Positions 22,715 through 33,794 of a DNA stretch of 64,000 nucleotides are shown here, in pieces. The notes under the pieces are model-generated. The model made no database searches, was not told the origin of the DNA, and saw only the letters and a program-made list of their open reading frames with translations. Positions within the stretch are counted from its first letter, which is position 1, and each line of letters begins with the position of its first letter. Both the position numbers and the translations under genes were made by a program. Source of the DNA: Pilasporangium apinafurcum (lineage: Eukaryota > Oomycota > Peronosporomycetes > Pythiales > Pythiaceae); assembly GCA_001600495.1 (NCBI GenBank), contig BCKE01000021.1, positions 57,850 to 121,849 on the forward strand, written 5' to 3'.

Positions 22715-25203
22715 TCATCCATTCTTAAACATCGCTAAAGTATCAACCACTTCTGCGATCCTAAGTCTCTCCGATGGGTTATAATTGCACATGCGCCGCA
22801 CCAACGCCCATTGTTGATCATTACATACCTTCGGTTGATTGGGAAGCCCACCATTTTTCACATGCCGACGAATCATCACGTCTGGATATTGTGAACCATA
22901 TGGAGAATCCCCGCTGGCCACCTCAACGATGCACATAGCAAACGAAAAGATGTCGGATTCCATGGAGATGCCACTTTCCCCTTTCAAAATCTCAGGTGCC
23001 TTCCACTGTGAAGCCCCATTACCCGCTTGCGGTTTGATGGACACGGAACTTGCTGTGATATGGCTCAGCCCAAAATCAGTCAGTTTAGCGGTACCATCCT
23101 GACTGACTAACATGTTGTTTCCTTTCAGATCACCGTGAATGACATTCTGTGCATGAAGGTATTGCAACCCAAGTGCGATTTCGTAAATTTTGTGCCACAT
23201 AAGGTGCTTATTATTTGGACGATTCAAGAATTGCGGCAACGTGCCGTTTGCGGCAAACTCACAAACGAAGAGGAGCTTCCCAACGTGGCAGGCACCATAG
23301 AGTTTTACGACATGAGGATGGCTCAATTGATGCCAGATTTTCACTTCCTTCAGGAATGCCTCGTGAGTTTGACTGTCCGTGATGAGCAACTGCTTGACGA
23401 CCACCTCGGCGTTGGACCATTTGCCGTGAAAGACGGCGCCAAAACCGCCTCTATTGAACGGTTGGGGGTCACAGACAACGTGATAGTATGGGATGAACCA
23501 CTTCTTCGCTTTGGGGACCACCAATTGACGTGAAAGTGCACTAATCTGCTCCTCTATTTTGCACATGAGTTGCAATTGGATAGCGGTGTGGCACCCACGG
23601 TTCTTCGTCATTTCAAACCGTAACAGCGTGAGCGCTTCAACCTGCGAGTCGTCGGTCTTAAATTCATGATCAAGTGTGGCTAAGCCGTTGGCAAAAAACT
23701 GCTCAAACGCTGCAAACTGCGCGTGTCTGTCACGCTCACGTTGCCCACTTGGCCGTTGCAAACCAGGCAGTATATCCAAATCCAGTAGTAATTGTAATGA
23801 ATCCATTTCACTATGAAGGTTGTCCACACCATTGGCGACTCTTTCGCGCTGAATCAGACGAATAATGCGTTTGTTGTTATTACTATGCAGCTGCAAGAAA
23901 GCATAAAAACGCGCGACCAGCCCAATGAATTGATTAACGGCATCGGCGTTGGTGTCGATATGGTGGAACTGAGAATAGGTCGCCATAAACCGATCGTAGA
24001 GATGGGCACACATGGATTCAGATTCGAGCATTGTTTGAATCAGATCATGCAGCGATTTCAGAACATTTGGGACTGTGCGGCTGGTGCCTTGCACCGTGAC
24101 ATACTCGAGTGTGTGAACGGATGAACTTCCGACGACTTCTGGGGAATAAAGCGGAGGTTGTGGTGGTGCTTGTAGTGGTCGATAATCACGTGGGCTTGGG
24201 AGAGAGAAAGCCGAATTATCCTAATTATTAGATAACAAAGTATGATGTCAGAAGCCGACACCATAACTGCGTCTAGGAAGAAATTTCAAAGATATACCTC
24301 ATCATCTAAGCGTCTGGAGAACGCAGTGGATGAATCGATGCTCAGTGTACTCGCAGTTTGTTGACTCAATGTAAGTTGATTTGAATTTGCGGACTGAACA
24401 CTCGAGTATGCATCCAAGATCTGTGATCGCACACCGAGATGCCCATCACTCCGAGTAAGCCGGAATGCTGAACTTTTCATCGAGTTTCTCGGCTCTCCAT
24501 ATCGAACGGAATGGCTTCTTTGGTTGTTGGATGACGGAAAAAGGGCATGTGAGCTATTGATGTATTCTGAAACTCGGGGTGCCGAGTTGTGACTATACAT
24601 GTGATTGTAATTGTCATATTTCCTTCTCTCATTCAACAGATCCATCACTTCACTAAACCCGTTTTCAACAGCGATGTCATAGGCGGTCTTTCCCGTACCG
24701 TTGCGCTCGGTCAGCGACGCGCCTCGCGTTATTAGCATCTTTACACTTTCACTCCTTCGAGATGCAGTAGCGTAATGCAACGCTGTCGAGTTGTTGCCGT
24801 CTTTGGCATCCACTGGCGCTCCAGCCTTGAGTAGTAAATCAATTACACTGGTATCTCCTGTCCATGCAGCGATATGTAGCGGCGTACTGCCTGTGTTGTT
24901 AATTTTTCTCGCTGATGCACCACGATTGAGCAGCGTCTGGACGGTGTGGTTACATCCAGCCGCCGCCGCCAAGTGCAACGCCGTATCGCCATTATGATCA
25001 GTATTGTCCACGGGGATACGTGTTCTCAGCAATAACGATACTACTTGCGCGTGGCCATTCTTGGCGGCCCGATGCAATGCCGTCTTACCTGATGCTGGAT
25101 CTTTCACGTTAGCAGACGCGCCGCGATAAATGAGCTTCTCGACGGCTTTGAGATTGCCAGCATCGGCAGCGACCATCAAATCTCGACTTTTTTGGTTCCC
25201 CAT
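22715..25203 (-). CDS. Ankyrin-repeat TKL protein kinase, predicted active and N-myristoylated (two exons)
   Basis: Two frames join through a 77-base intron (24221-24297; GTATAT donor, CTAATAATTAG acceptor, phase 0). Exon 1 is 24298-25203 and exon 2 is 22715-24220, giving about 803 residues. The start at 25203 gives MGNQKS (Gly2, Ser6), a myristoylation signal also seen on the ankyrin gene at 8260. Layout: about five ankyrin repeats (20-210), a Ser-rich linker, a helical bundle beginning near RTVPNVLKSLHDL, then a TKL kinase domain with the glycine loop GGFGAVFHG, the lysine in VVVKQLL, HGDLKGNN and LTDFG, all intact. The second exon's first residues align with the helical domain of the tandem kinase at 60059 (RTLPKVLQ), supporting the fusion. 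The first 25 codons of the longest possible frame upstream of MGNQKS are probably untranslated. Confidence 0.78.
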
Positions 25204-25400
25204 CACGCAGTCGGGCAATAATTTATGGTCTGGATGGTGTTTGAAGCTATGGAGGTAGATAGCAGAGATGAAAGACAAAATTCTTTGCCTTGTTCTTTTT
25301 TCTTCATTTTATCATAATGGGTTGATTTAGACGCACGTATGGATACAATTTTCTTGGCTTTCTGGGCTAAAATAGCATACAATTGGGTGGATTTTTCTAG

Positions 25401-26040
25401 GGAAAATAAAAAAAATGCACCAAATAATTGAAAAATAAAAAATATATACCAGGCATGTATACTATACGACCAAATGTGCACAATATCCGGTTTCAAACAG
25501 CAAATGATTTCAGCACCACGTAGCTCAATGCAACTAATACAAGGCATAGTTAAACACAATGAAAGCGTATGTTCATTGTGTCCATCAGCATTGCAGTACT
25601 TTTTTCTGTATTTTTAGCGAGGAAAACTCAGTCTTGGATGAAAAACCTCTAAGCAATAGGCACAACNTAATAGCAATGAAGCATTGTGCAATCGAGTGAC
25701 CGTGCTACGCCAGGTCCTACGATTATAATCCACTTGATTGCACATTCCACATCCTCTGGTTTGATGCTTTTCCATGATCTCAATAGCTTGTTACAATGGT
25801 TTTTGTATGCCAACGATCTTTGTGGAGATTGATTCAGCGACCATTGAGTACATAAAGCGACCTGATTTCACTGGATCATCGTGAAAGCTGATAAATACTG
25901 CAACGAACATCCATAAAAGTATGACGCTGTTTGAAACCGGATATTGTGCATATTTGATCGTATAATATACATGCCTGGTATATACTTTTTATTTTTCAAT
26001 TATTTGGTGCATTTTTTTTATTTTTTGATTATTTGGTATA
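25401..26040. mobile_element. Fold-back/MITE-like element with inverted arms of about 100 bases
   Basis: The left arm 25401-25501 and the right arm 25926 to about 26025 are reverse complements over roughly 97 bases with about four mismatches. Matching landmarks are ATGCACCAAATAATTG, ACCAGGCATGTAT and ATATCCGGTTTCAAACAG. The interior is about 420 bases, shows no transposase and includes one undetermined base (25667). The A/T-rich outer edge repeats itself on the right side to about 26055, so the exact termini and any target duplication are not fixed. It is probably a non-autonomous DNA transposon sitting between the ankyrin-kinase and PLAC8 genes. Confidence 0.75.
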
Positions 26041-26502
26041 TTTTTTTTATTTTCCCATTTTTCTATCTTCCCGCCGTCGCTTGGGGGGTTCAACCCTTCG
26101 CTACAGGTGGACAAGACAACGCGTGTGAGAAAGGGAGCAACACTGGAATTTGCTCCATCGTAACTCAATTGAACGAAAAAGCATGAATGACCATAGCTCC
26201 TCACAATATTTTGCTTTCGTCGTTGTTGGGTACAGTAGATACAGTCCTCCTCAAGTTGGCTGAGTATCTAGGTCCATCTCTTCGCTGACGATTGGTTGTC
26301 TTACTGAGAAATCATGTTATCCACTGATAACCCATCTCCCTTCATGAATGCATCTGTTATATCCCCCAACATCAGGCACGAAAGAAGAAATGAATGGATC
26401 CTTCTACGCTTCTCACTTGGTTATTTGTCTTCGCCTACTCAAGTGTAGCATTCTTCATTCTTCCTTCATACACTCCTTTACAAGAAGTAATCAATCTACA
26501 AC

Positions 26503-26979
26503 ATGTCCACACCATTCGAAGGTGAACAACCCGCGCACTACGCTGTTCAGATCGACAAGGACGCACCAACGAATGGCCAACATGGTGGGAACGGTGTTGA
26601 CATCCGCGTCGGCTCCTGGGACGCTGGCTTCTGCGGCTGCTTTCAGCATTGCGTACCGAACTTCTGTATGTCCTTCTGCTGTCCGTGCGTCTCGTTGGGT
26701 CAAATTTCCGCGCGACTTGGATTATGCTCGTGCTTCATGGGTGGGATGCTTTTCTTCCTGGGGATATTTGCCGGGTTTCCGTTTTTGTGCGGTGTCTGGT
26801 ATATACGATCGCAAGTTCGTCGTCGATTCCTCATCCCTGGCAACTGCTGCGCCGATTGTTGCGCTTCATGCTGCTGCACCACATGCACCATCGCGCAGAT
26901 GGCCACGCACGTTAAGAGCTATAAACCAGGTAGTTGTGATATGGATGCGCCTGACACCTTGCCAGCGTATTCGCACTGA
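26503..26979 (+). CDS. PLAC8-family cysteine-rich membrane protein
   Basis: A 158-residue protein starting MSTPFEGEQPAHYAVQID. It carries the PLAC8 pattern CFQHCVPNF.MSFCCPC, a hydrophobic segment (SCFMGGMLFFLGIFAGFPFL), a basic VRRRFLIPG stretch and a second Cys cluster (CCADCCASCCCTTC) before AQMATHVKSY. The PLAC8 family includes plant FW2.2/PCR proteins that affect cell size and metal transport and form membrane complexes. The role here is unknown. It is very similar to the gene at 43558 and to the broken copy at 22108. TTCATTCTTCCTTCA about 30-50 bases upstream may be the initiator. Confidence 0.85.
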   Translation: MSTPFEGEQPAHYAVQIDKDAPTNGQHGGNGVDIRVGSWDAGFCGCFQHCVPNFCMSFCCPCVSLGQISARLGLCSCFMGGMLFFLGIFAGFPFLCGVWYIRSQVRRRFLIPGNCCADCCASCCCTTCTIAQMATHVKSYKPGSCDMDAPDTLPAYSH

Positions 26980-27530
26980 CAACTTGCTATATGCAAACAA
27001 CATTCTCCGTCGAAGAATTGAACAGCTTTTCATTGTTCTCATCGAGTGCGTTCGTTTCGGCGAATGCAAGTATACATATGCACGGACGATGTATAGCATG
27101 TATAGGCATTACGAAAAATATTTTTTTGACACCTGTATTGTGTGCTAATACATGCCAAGCAAAACCCAATAAGCAAGGGATGACCAATATTCTTCCATCA
27201 CTATAACCGCCACGACACCCAGAACATCCTAACCAGTCTCCTGACATGACACTTTTTCCCCATACTAATTCTAGAAATATCACTCTCAATGTGGCAGCTC
27301 ATGCTCGAATTGTCTTTAATTCTGGGCTCGTGTTTCAAAGATCCAAGTGTGTGCACATTACAGTATCAGTTGATGGGGTACATGTGAGTATTGGGACTAA
27401 GGAAGGAGTTATTGTTCGCCATCCAACTGTTCTGGTATTAAGCAACCTGATTGATTTAAAACCCCAAGTCAATTCATTGGTGAGCATCATATCAAACCAT
27501 TGCCTTCATTTCTTTCCCACTCATCCAAGT
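26980..27530. other. Intergenic region, no gene recognised
   Basis: This convergent spacer between the PLAC8 gene and the DUF4246 gene presumably holds both 3' UTRs. The open frames are short and motif-free. Confidence 0.4.
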
Positions 27531-29585
27531 CTAATGCTCGCACAAACTAAAATAGCGCTCTGGATCCACCTCGACATCAGCGGTACGTTCCTTCATCAGA
27601 CCGAGACGATGTTTCTTGGCTTCATGCAACGTCATCCCAACGCGAGCCATATCCATTATCTCTTGTTGGACACTATCTACCGAGCACAATTTTTTCAGCA
27701 TTGGCTCCTGCACTGTGGCATACCAGTCTTCTTGCTGTGGAGGAATGATGGCGGTTGATAAAATCTTGACACTTGGGTCCACAAGGAAAAACGCTAAGAT
27801 CTTACGTACACCTGGTTTAGTTGGATCGTCAAGCGTGAATGGCTCGACTTTATGTTGCAAAAAATTGGGAAACGCAAGGCAGCGACCTTCAAAGGTGGTC
27901 GTGATCGACCCCTGCACTTGCACCGGTGGTTTGTTGTTAAAGAGACCATACATGTTGGCGACTCCAAGATGGTCACCTTGTTCATAGTCGATACGTTGGC
28001 CCACGTCGCTGCGGAAGGAAAGACATGAATCCTTGATATTGTCGCAGCCAAAATAGTAAATCCCCGTGGCAACGATCTTTTCTCGCTCGGTGCCTTCGAT
28101 ATGCCAACTACCACCTTTGTAGTGTGGTTTCTCTGGAGTGAGAATAATTTCCGCGACTTTTACAATGACCTGTAGCGTTTTTGACTTGAGGGACACCGTG
28201 ATTGGCGGATGTTCTGGTATTTCCACCGTTTTTGGGACAGACGGGCGTTTGCATTCGTACTCATAGGAGTGAGGAGTGTTAAATGTTGGTTTAGGGAATG
28301 CAAACTTTTTACAGGAGAGGGTTCGTTCAAAAAGCGGCACAAATCTGCTGAAAATTTCGCCAATGGAGTCATACATTGCTCCATGGTGTTCGGGATGAAG
28401 GTTGTTGATGTAGGACAAGATGCGGGCTTTGCCATCTTCATTGACGTGAATATCGCTGGGAATCCACTGGTACTCGTTCCAACAATTGTGATCATAAAAT
28501 AACTTCTTGGGAACTGGAGAGAACATGATATGATTCATGTGCTCAGCTGGGGTCTGGTATGCTTGTGGATCAATCGGAGTAGTCAGCCTCATCGTTTTGC
28601 CACGCACGTAGCAGTACAGTGAAGGATGAATGACATCAAGTACTTTTTTGCCGGACTTCGGATGCCAATCCTTTTGGTCTTCCGGTACGTTTTCGAGTAC
28701 CGCGATCTCTTGAACGAATTTGTTGTGAAGAATATTGTCAATGAGGTTATCACTGATGTAGACGCCGTGGATCCCACCGGATGTAATCACAATGCGATCG
28801 GATTCGGCTCCTTCATTCGCCATATTCACCTTCTCGCGCTCAAGAATCATGTTGATAGCGGTGATGATATACGCTTCCACTGCAGCTATTTCCTCCCCTA
28901 TTTTCTTACCGTGAAAACACAAAATGGCAAGCTGTTCGTCGCTAAATGTATATCCAGGTAGCAGTTCCGGAATTGGATCGTTTTGGAGGTCGTGATCAAG
29001 TAAGGCCACCACCCACTTTGCCGCGTATTTGATCAGTGCTGGATCAGAAGACAAAATTGCTGCCGAGAATGCATCCGCTGCGGCGGTGCCAGGCGCATGC
29101 GTCCACTCCGAATAAGGTATTTGCTTGAGTTTTTGGCGGAGCATCGCATGATTAAGAATCCACTTGATTTCGGTGTACGCCCCTTGTCTGGAAACTCGTT
29201 CAGTGAATGATTCTTCCTCGTTGGAATCGTATCCCCAATACTTCGGTGATTCTGGAAATGGGCTAGCCAGCCACGCGGCGGCACGTGCGTCCTTCTCGGG
29301 TGATGGATCCGCTGCAAGGATGCGAGCGGGGTCTTCATCCTTCTCTGCGTAGTATTGTACGGTTTCATCATCGTCTTCGTCTTCATAACTGTATGTATGA
29401 ATTGATATCCATTTGGTGTATGTTTCACTGAACGTCTGTAGGAGGTATCCGTATTGGATTTCTTTGAGCCATTTGGAGCGAATCGCCGCGTTCTTCCACT
29501 TGATCCACCAGCGTGGCTTGCTGATAATGGCAATGATGGCCTGACGCACATTCAGTTCCATAAGTGTTGTAGGTGATGCTACCAT
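27531..29585 (-). CDS. DUF4246-family protein (2OG-Fe(II) oxygenase-like)
   Basis: A protein of about 684 residues matching the DUF4246 family, which is common in fungi and present in oomycetes. The best-known blocks are all present: NNLHPEHHGAMYDSIGEIF, HYKGGSWHIEGTEREKIVA, TGIYYFGCDN, the YEQGDHLGVANMYG-type loop, and FPNFLQHKVEPFTLDDPTKP with KILAFFLVDP. The family is thought to adopt a 2OG-oxygenase-like fold; the WHIEG and LQHKVEPF histidines would be metal ligands, but substrate and reaction are unknown. The ATG at 29585 is chosen because the longer frame would need a GTG start. No signal peptide or introns are seen. Confidence 0.85.
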   Translation of the reverse strand: MVASPTTLMELNVRQAIIAIISKPRWWIKWKNAAIRSKWLKEIQYGYLLQTFSETYTKWISIHTYSYEDEDDDETVQYYAEKDEDPARILAADPSPEKDARAAAWLASPFPESPKYWGYDSNEEESFTERVSRQGAYTEIKWILNHAMLRQKLKQIPYSEWTHAPGTAAADAFSAAILSSDPALIKYAAKWVVALLDHDLQNDPIPELLPGYTFSDEQLAILCFHGKKIGEEIAAVEAYIITAINMILEREKVNMANEGAESDRIVITSGGIHGVYISDNLIDNILHNKFVQEIAVLENVPEDQKDWHPKSGKKVLDVIHPSLYCYVRGKTMRLTTPIDPQAYQTPAEHMNHIMFSPVPKKLFYDHNCWNEYQWIPSDIHVNEDGKARILSYINNLHPEHHGAMYDSIGEIFSRFVPLFERTLSCKKFAFPKPTFNTPHSYEYECKRPSVPKTVEIPEHPPITVSLKSKTLQVIVKVAEIILTPEKPHYKGGSWHIEGTEREKIVATGIYYFGCDNIKDSCLSFRSDVGQRIDYEQGDHLGVANMYGLFNNKPPVQVQGSITTTFEGRCLAFPNFLQHKVEPFTLDDPTKPGVRKILAFFLVDPSVKILSTAIIPPQQEDWYATVQEPMLKKLCSVDSVQQEIMDMARVGMTLHEAKKHRLGLMKERTADVEVDPERYFSLCEH

Positions 29586-30607
29586 GATGATAGGATGGGA
29601 AGTAAGGATGTTTCGCACACTTGGACTCAAATTTGAGAATGAAGATAGCACTGCAATTTCAATCTATCCGCCTGCAGGTCCATGTTCCACGCACATTTTT
29701 AATAATGATAAATTAAAAGACCAACACTCATTTGTCAATTCTGACTGAAGGTGATGGGTAATTGGATAAAGTGGCCAAAATGATGCATTACCCCTCGACT
29801 ACCACCACATTGCGACGATTTTGATGATGATGAAGGAATTCTATTTAACCTTAATCTTAGATTTTAGACTTCTATACATTGCAACGATTTTATAATGCGA
29901 CATGAATCGAACAGTTCTTAACACTGCGATTGTAGTCTGATACTCAAACACACCATGAAAAAATACATATAAGACAACCGATGAGCTCTATCATAGAGGC
30001 AATGCTGGCAGACGCATACCAAAAGACAATTCCCATGTCCATCAGACCCAAAAGACTGGATATGTTTCTAGACATCATGCCGATAGATGTTTTTTTAGAA
30101 GAGTATATTGCTAATGGCTATCGTTACTACTCGTAGTTTAGGAGGTCAATCACGTCCAGTGTGACGAACTCGAACTCCAAAGAGCTCCAGCGGTGTAGTC
30201 CCCAATGCCATCATATGGGGGTAAGCAAATAGGAGTGCGCAATATTGCCGCGTTCGAAGTGTGCTTGCAAGGCTGAGTTTGCGGTTCCAAAGGCATACGG
30301 AGAAAAGGATGAAATGATGTGTGGGTTTGATGACACAGGTCGATAGCAAAATTGTGTGCACAATGGCCCAGTTGCTGAGACTCGGATTCCGGGTTTTGTT
30401 TGCTGATTAAAGGACTTGCTGAGAGAGATTAAAGAAAGTGTTGTGGGTGAGCGGGGCTGGATGGCGGTAAAAATTGTCAACGTTGATATGGTTTCTAAAT
30501 AATGTGAGCTGATGTGGGAGTTGGATTGCTTGGAAGGAGAAAAGAAAAAAGAAATTTCTATCTGAAAGCGATCTTTGTTGGAGGAGCAATCTTTGCAGCG
30601 GTGTCGT
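29586..30607. other. Intergenic/decayed region, no gene recognised
   Basis: About 1 kb. The left part (29650-30140) is AT-rich and shows nothing. From 30140 to 30600 the minus strand stays open for long stretches in two frames with biased composition. It may be the decayed 3' end of the adjoining HNH-like remnant, but I cannot identify it. Confidence 0.35.
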
Positions 30608-31330
30608 CTAGCGCTGAAGATTGAGGAGGGTTTGAAGCTTCATTTGGGGTTCTTTCTTTCTCTGACCATCTCCCAGTTTGTTGTTTTCTTCAATGGATAT
30701 GATCTCTAGCTTGTCGACCGAGGCGATCTGTTCGATGGTTGCTGTGGAAGGTGCTGACCATAAACTGCTGACTGGAATAATGTGCTCGAGGTTCCATTTA
30801 CTACCATAACTTATGGGGCTGAACTCTTTGTGGGTGCTGAAGATTTGCGGGATATTGGCAATGAAGGCATCTTTGGGAGCTAAGGCTCTGAGATCTGATA
30901 GTTGAAGCGTGGTACCATGTTGCAAGCAACGAAAACAGATCCTGTTGCCCCAGTTTTACCACATCTTTGTGAGCTGGAGTTGCTCGTCATAAGCTCCAAT
31001 GTGCCTTAAGCCGCCATAGTTATGATCACAGGTAAAATGTGAGCATGTTTGCGCAATTAGCTCTTTCGTTGCTGATAATTCAAGATGAGTAGTGATGAAG
31101 CGATCTGCGCATTGGGAGGCGCATTGCTGTGAGGTGTGGATGTAGAAACTTGCTTTCGTGGATCTAGAGTTTGAGGTCTCAGTAGGTTGCGCATAGATGA
31201 TGCAGGTGGGTGATGATGAGCAATCAGAGTGTGTATAGTAGGTGATGTCATTGGATTGATGGAAGAGCATCTGTAGTTTGGGGCCCGTGCGAGAGCAAAT
31301 GGCGTAGAAGACAAGAGGCACTTGGGGGAA
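30608..31330 (-). pseudogene. HNH-endonuclease-like remnant
   Basis: One minus-strand frame runs through the region but is cut by an in-frame TAA at 30956-30958. Downstream of it lies WNLEHIIPVSSLW, then ISIEENNKLGDGQRK, the His-Asn layout of an HNH nuclease (EHI.P ... N.LGD). Upstream is a Cys/His-rich stretch (CSHFTCDHNYGGLRHIGAYD, then ICFRC) that could bind zinc. No plausible ATG is seen upstream. HNH nucleases of this sort are common in mobile and viral genomes. The neighbour on the 5' side is the polymerase remnant, transcribed in the same direction. Confidence 0.5.
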
Positions 31331-31331
31331 A

Positions 31332-33794
31332 TCAGATTGGGGGGTTGCATTGATGGTTGCAGGGTTTATAGTAGCCTTGAGGGACTGGCTCGTTGGTTGA
31401 AAGGCGTACAGACTTCCGATCTAACATTGGCAGCGTATTGCGTTCATGCTTCGTTTGTATGTAGACGCCACCATTGTCATCTTTGGTGTACTACTTCTTG
31501 AAGGTCATGTTCTCTACTGCTAGCTGGCTAAGCTCGTCCAAGGTGTGCCTAAATTGCTCGTAGTTGAGCTTGAGCGCTGCATTACAGACACCTTTGGCCG
31601 TGATAGTCGCAGCGCTATTGTCGGCAGAGAGCATAAATCGCAATTTGGGGACCAAGCAGATCATTTCTTGCAGATCGGCTTCCAGCTTGAACTTGCCTGG
31701 GATGTCATCACGTTTAGCAGCAAAGAAGCGGTCTCTTAGGTCCTGAAGGAATTTTTGGAGAAAGCCATCGTATGGTGGCGTGTGGACCTTGAAGTAGACA
31801 CCATCAGTGTCAATGTATAAGAGATCTAGCTCTTTTGGGGAGTATGTCTTCCATAGGCAGTTATAGATGAAGTCATACATTAAGAGCTTGGAAGTCTAGA
31901 GTATTTCCATTCCCAGGTATCTGGGTGTTTTCACTTTGGTGGTAGTATGGCAGCTTACCAGCAAAGAGTCTTTCGAAAGCTGTTTTACGTCCACAAGCCG
32001 CTTACCTTGGTCCTTCTTCAGGTATTCATTTGCGTTGTTGACGATGAACTCCTTGGTGTACTTGGTCTCATCCTGCACTGTCTTGTCGTAGAGAGTGTTC
32101 AAGATCAGCTTGTAATAAGCCTTTTGTGACTCACTTGCGGTTACGAGTATTTTATTGTTTGCTTTCATGGCTTCGTAGATGGACATTTCTGCTTGCTGAC
32201 GCTTAGAAGCGTAAGTGTTGACATATTGATCATAAACCATCTCGAACTTCATAGGGATGACTTTCTTGACCTTGGCGATAGAGACCATGTCGTTGTTGAG
32301 CAGATAGAGCAACATACAGCTTGGAATGACGTAGTCATGCTTTGAATCCAAGGTGAGAAGAAGCATCTGTGAAGACCTGGAATTCTTGTTAGCAGCTCTT
32401 TTGACTATATTGCTAAAGGCGCCCAGGTTGTCTGGCGGAACTTCTCTGGCCGTAAGAACAGATAGGTGTTTGAGGCGTTCATTTTGCTCCTCAATGTAAT
32501 AGAGATCGCATTCAATAAGACACCTAAGGAGGCCGTCTTCGTAGTTGTTTAGTTCTTCGATGGTGGTCCTGGCATCACCGTAGAGCAGAGACTATATTAG
32601 ATCTTTGGTCCTTGAATTCTTGCTTGTCGTGATGAGTCTAGTCTGGAAGGTACGGCATTCTGTAGGATCGTCTATGATCTCAAACTTGCACTTACTGTCG
32701 TTATGGCTATCAAGGACCAGCAGGGATCTACTCATTGCGAAAGGATGAAGACTATTCGCGTCCACGCCGAAGATTTTCTTATGGAGTGTGACTTCTGCAT
32801 GGTGTTTGAAAACTGAGCAGATACCATCATAGATGGAGTGGTTAAAGAGTTCATAAACCCTTTGGTTTGGTATCGTGTGCAGGGTGGTCTTGAAATAAGA
32901 CCTCTTAAAGATGTTATCGGCCAGTTGAGAAATAATGACATAGGACAACGTCTCCATACCAGTATCCTTGCAGACAGTAGCTCTATAGACTTTGACCGGC
33001 TGGCGGAGGAGATCAACGTCTTGGTAGCAGTAGAGCTCGGTATATGCCTTCATACTGAGCTTCTTGAGGTTGTCCCATACCTTGCGGTTTTTGGCTTCGT
33101 GGTCACTCCAAATGCCTGTTGGGAAGACTATCTCGAGGTATTGGCTTGGATGCTTGATATAGTCATAGTTGTAGAGTAATTTCTTTCCTGTGACGCCATT
33201 CCTTCTAGCGAAATCCTCAAGACTGTCTCCACCGAAACGAAATGCGTCGAAAAAGACAAAAAGGATACTTTTCTTTATAGAAGGTGCGTAGACAGACCAA
33301 CATGGCTCTATGATACCAGATGACTGAACAAGCACTCTATCTACCTTTTTCTCTATTGGGTTCAATAAGAAGGCCATATCATATTTTCCACTGTTATACT
33401 TTACAACTGGGACTCTAATGGATGAGAGCTCAGCTTTGAGCTTGCTGTAGGTACATGTCTCTAAACAGTCACTGGAAGGATCTGTCTTCTTACACTGGCA
33501 AAGATGCTGGTATTCGGTAAAGAAGGTTGTTCGGGACTTGGTTATGTTAGCAGCTAAGATGGCTGCAATGAACTTGAGCCAGCCCGGGAATCTCTTGCCG
33601 ACACCCTTCTCAGTAGGTTGGAGCGGGTCAGACGGTGAAGTGTTTGTATAGCGGAATTCAAGCTTGTAGGTGTCTTCAAGAGCTACTAAGGTATCCGTCT
33701 TGCCATCGACAATCGCGCCCATAGGAGCACTTGAGTAGCTGCAATTGGACAACTTCTCATTGATATTCTTTGGAGACAAGGCCTGCATCATCAA
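31332..33794 (-). pseudogene. Family B DNA polymerase (protein-primed type), frame interrupted by three TAG codons
   Basis: A single minus-strand frame of about 820 codons encodes most of a B-family polymerase. Visible motifs in order: exonuclease II (KYNSGKYDMAFLL), exonuclease III (YCYQDVDLL), polymerase motif A (GVDANSLHPFAM), motif B (KLILNTLYDK), the following TSKLLMYDF block and motif C (LYIDTDGVYF). The C-terminal block after motif C resembles the usual end of these enzymes. The only interruptions are TAG at 32592-32594, 31896-31898 and 31491-31493; all segments are in the same frame and the frame ends at TGA 31332-31334. The ExoI motif is not seen and the 5' end abuts a VWA gene fragment, so it is truncated. 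Related enzymes replicate linear plasmids, Polinton/Maverick elements and some viruses. It may be a decayed gene or one using UAG recoding. Confidence 0.8.

Noticed and set aside
24058-24264. Separate small gene between the ankyrin and kinase frames
   Set aside because: The region is better explained as the intron and first part of exon 2 of the ankyrin-kinase fusion.
31405-31425. CTTCCGATCT resembling the end of a sequencing adapter within the polymerase 3' region
   Set aside because: Only 10 bases match, the sequence before it does not fit an adapter, and the polymerase frame runs through it without a break.
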